Shown here one piece after another: positions 5,114 through 7,238 of a DNA stretch of 7,238 nucleotides. Source of the DNA: Chloroflexota bacterium (lineage in GTDB: Bacteria > Chloroflexota > Anaerolineae > Anaerolineales > Villigracilaceae); contig JAKANW010000137.1 of the NCBI GenBank assembly GCA_021823555.1, positions 1 through 7,238 on the forward strand, read 5' to 3'. The position numbers and the translations under genes were made by a program. Below the pieces are notes generated by a model. The model was given only the letters and a program-made list of their open reading frames with translations. It ran no database searches and was not told the DNA's origin. Within the stretch, counting starts at the first letter, position 1, and each line of letters begins with the position of its first letter.

Positions 5114-7238
5114 TCGCCAGCCGCTGGAAAAAAATCTGGATGGACTTTTGGGGCAATAAGTCGCGCACCGTCCTAACCATCCTGATGATCATGGTCGGAA
5201 CCTTTGCGGTGGGGGTAAACAACAACATGAATCAGTACATGCTCCAAAGTATGGATACTGATTACCTTTCCGCCCAGCCATCCGAAGGGACCGTGTACGC
5301 CTACCCGCTGGATGACGATATGGTGAAACTGGCGCGCACGGTGCCAGGCGTGAGAGCCGTGGAAGGCCGCTCTTCCACAAGTGCAAAAGTCCTCAGGCCG
5401 GGTATGGCACCAATTGATGTCTTGTTCACCGGTATCAAGGATCCGGGGCAACTGACGGTCAACTTGCTCAAGCCTGCGCCCGGCGAAACCAGGATCCCCC
5501 TGCTGGGCGACAAGCAAGTGCTCATTGACGCTTCGGCGCAGTCGCTCGGCTACAAACCAGGCGATACGCTGGTGATCGAGCTTTCCAATGGCCGGCAGCG
5601 CGAACTGACGCTGGCTGGTTATATCCACGATGTGGCCGGGCCGCCGTATAACCTTTCGCAACTTATCGACGCCTATGTGACGCCTACCACGCTGGAATGG
5701 CTCGGTGGTTCACGCGTGTACAATCAACTCGCCATTAGTGTGCTGGAGAAGCCCACCGACCAGGTGCATGTGACCGAGGTGGCACAGGCCGTAGCTGACC
5801 GCATGGAACACGCCGGCGCAACGGTGAACTTTGTGAATGTGTACCAACCGGGTCACCATTATGCCTGGAGCACCACGCAAGGCATCTTCTTTGTACTCGG
5901 TGTGTTGGGCTACATGACCGTTTTGTTGAGCGCCTTCCTGATCATCAACACCATTACCGCTTTACTGACCCAACAGACACGCCAGATCGGAATCATGAAA
6001 GCGGTTGGAGGAGACACCCTCCAAATCTTTGCGATGTACGTGGTGCTGATCCTGACGTTCGGCCTGGCGGCACTGGCAATTGCCGTTCCGCTGGCGAATA
6101 AAGTTGCCCAGACCATTGGCAATGGGATGGCGAGCTATTTGAATTTCACGCCCATCCCCTACCAAAATTTCCCGTCCTCGTTAATTCAAGAGGCAGTGGT
6201 GGCATTGGTAATTCCGTTGCTGGCAGCCATCTGGCCGATCTTGAACAGCGTCCGTATCACGGTGCGGGAGGCATTAAGCGATTACGGCCTCGGCGGAAAC
6301 GCCAAGCCCAAAACCCAGAACGTCAGCCGCGGCGCACTGCTCCTGCCGCGCCCGATGCGCCTGTCGCTGCGAAACGCATTCCGCCGGAGACTGCGCCTCG
6401 GACTGACATTGTTCACGCTTGTATTGGCAGGCAGCATTTTCATCGGCGTCTACAACCTGTGGGCCTCGTTCGACCAGACCATCAAAGACATTCAAGGGTA
6501 CATCCTGGCAGACATCAACACTTCCTTTGGGCATTACTACCGCTTTGATGAAGTCTCGGCTATTGCCCAAAGTGTGCCCGGCGTTTCCAGCGTGGAAGGC
6601 TGGACCGAATATGGCGGCACCTTGTACATGAACCGCGAAGAAACCGGCACACAAATTATGTTCGTTGCGCCGCCCTCCACCTCCACGCTGATCGATCCGG
6701 TCATCACCGCGGGACGCTGGTTGACAACGGGTGACGAGAACGCGGTCGTGATCGGCAATCACTTATTACAGAAATTCCCCAACCTGAAAGTTGGCGACTG
6801 GCTTTCCATCGACATTGATGGCAAGGAAACCAAATGGCACATCGTTGGTTTCTACACCATGGTTGGGAATGTGAACCCGCCGTTGCTGTACGTCAATTAC
6901 GAATATCTCAGCCGGCTGATTGGCCGTCCGGGGCAGGTCTATTCGGTTCGCATCCTGACGGACCAGCATGACGCCGCTTCGCAAAAGCGCATCTCAGACC
7001 AGATCAACTCGCTGTACGAGCAACGCGGCATCCAAGTCGGTTCCACGCAATTGGGTGCGGATTTCATCAAGAGCCAAAAAGCCACCACCGACATCCTGGT
7101 CTATTTCATGTTGGTTATGGCCTCGCTGATCGCCGTTGTTGGCGGGTTGGGTTTGATGGGCACGATGAGCATCAACGTCCTGGAACGCACGCGTGAGATC
7201 GGCGTGATGCGCGCCATTGGCGCATCCAACGGCGACAT
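5110..7238 (+). CDS. FtsX-type ABC transporter permease with two homologous halves (3' end outside window)
   Basis: The frame is open from ATG 5110 to the right edge: 709 residues plus two bases, with no stop. The N-terminus (WKKIWMDFWGNKSRTVLTILMI) is a short amphipathic stretch leading into membrane segment 1 (about 19-37). An extracytoplasmic domain (about 38-255) and three membrane segments (258-283, 306-328, 360-381) follow. The plan then repeats: segment at 428-448, second outer domain (about 449-658), and the next segment at 662-686. Each half has the FtsX cytoplasmic motif after its first FtsX helix: QTRQIGIMKAVGG at 289-301 and RTREIGVMRAIGAS at 693-706. The outer domains share VPGV..VEG (78-86 and 489-497), so the protein is an internal duplication, a fused dimer of MacB/LolC-like units. 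About two membrane segments should lie beyond the window. It would form the membrane channel or lever with the lipoprotein and ATPase encoded upstream. The substrate is unknown. Confidence 0.93.
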   Translation, partial: MIASRWKKIWMDFWGNKSRTVLTILMIMVGTFAVGVNNNMNQYMLQSMDTDYLSAQPSEGTVYAYPLDDDMVKLARTVPGVRAVEGRSSTSAKVLRPGMAPIDVLFTGIKDPGQLTVNLLKPAPGETRIPLLGDKQVLIDASAQSLGYKPGDTLVIELSNGRQRELTLAGYIHDVAGPPYNLSQLIDAYVTPTTLEWLGGSRVYNQLAISVLEKPTDQVHVTEVAQAVADRMEHAGATVNFVNVYQPGHHYAWSTTQGIFFVLGVLGYMTVLLSAFLIINTITALLTQQTRQIGIMKAVGGDTLQIFAMYVVLILTFGLAALAIAVPLANKVAQTIGNGMASYLNFTPIPYQNFPSSLIQEAVVALVIPLLAAIWPILNSVRITVREALSDYGLGGNAKPKTQNVSRGALLLPRPMRLSLRNAFRRRLRLGLTLFTLVLAGSIFIGVYNLWASFDQTIKDIQGYILADINTSFGHYYRFDEVSAIAQSVPGVSSVEGWTEYGGTLYMNREETGTQIMFVAPPSTSTLIDPVITAGRWLTTGDENAVVIGNHLLQKFPNLKVGDWLSIDIDGKETKWHIVGFYTMVGNVNPPLLYVNYEYLSRLIGRPGQVYSVRILTDQHDAASQKRISDQINSLYEQRGIQVGSTQLGADFIKSQKATTDILVYFMLVMASLIAVVGGLGLMGTMSINVLERTREIGVMRAIGASNGD

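Noticed and set aside
5110..7238. A frameshift or break in the permease, suspected because it has no stop in the window
   Set aside because: Codon-by-codon reading shows one open frame from 5110 to the edge with both FtsX motifs in order. It is simply cut by the window end.

Overview
The window carries two adjacent plus-strand gene clusters separated by a strong intrinsic terminator. Base composition is moderately GC-rich. The membrane-fusion protein is a lipoprotein whose mature N-terminus is a short Thr/Pro-rich tether. The exporter is a lipoprotein / LolD-type ATPase / long FtsX-type permease set. Together these suggest a Chloroflexota (Anaerolineae-like) environmental bacterium. This is an impression from style and gene content, not a phylogenetic result.

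Region 1 (1-2677) holds the 3' end of an MBOAT membrane O-acyltransferase of the DltB/AlgI type, a free-standing acyl/peptidyl carrier protein, and a complete fatty acyl-AMP ligase (FAAL). The gaps are short (46 and 6 bases), so this is almost certainly one transcript, ending at the terminator at 2710-2752. The logic parallels the dlt operon: a ligase activates an acid as the acyl-adenylate, a small carrier takes it as a thioester, and an MBOAT passes it to an acceptor at or across the membrane. The ligase here looks like a FAAL and not the D-alanine ligase DltA, so the cargo is probably a fatty (or other carboxylic) acid. The acceptor is unknown, and the upstream part of the cluster lies outside the window.

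Region 2 (2882-7238) encodes a tripartite-style ABC exporter: an HlyD/MacA-like lipoprotein, a LolD/MacB-type ATPase, and an FtsX-type permease made of two homologous halves that runs off the right edge. ATPase and permease overlap by four bases (ATGA). The ATPase has a C-terminal cyclic-nucleotide-binding (CAP/Crp-type) domain with the phosphate-binding cassette residues apparently intact, so transport may be gated by a small molecule. A near-perfect hairpin without a T-tract lies between the lipoprotein and ATPase genes.

No rRNA, tRNA, CRISPR array, transposase or phage gene is visible. The stretch 2753-2870, between the terminator and the second cluster's ribosome-binding site, must hold or adjoin that cluster's promoter, but no convincing -35/-10 pair could be read there. 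No stretch longer than 300 bases lacks a gene.
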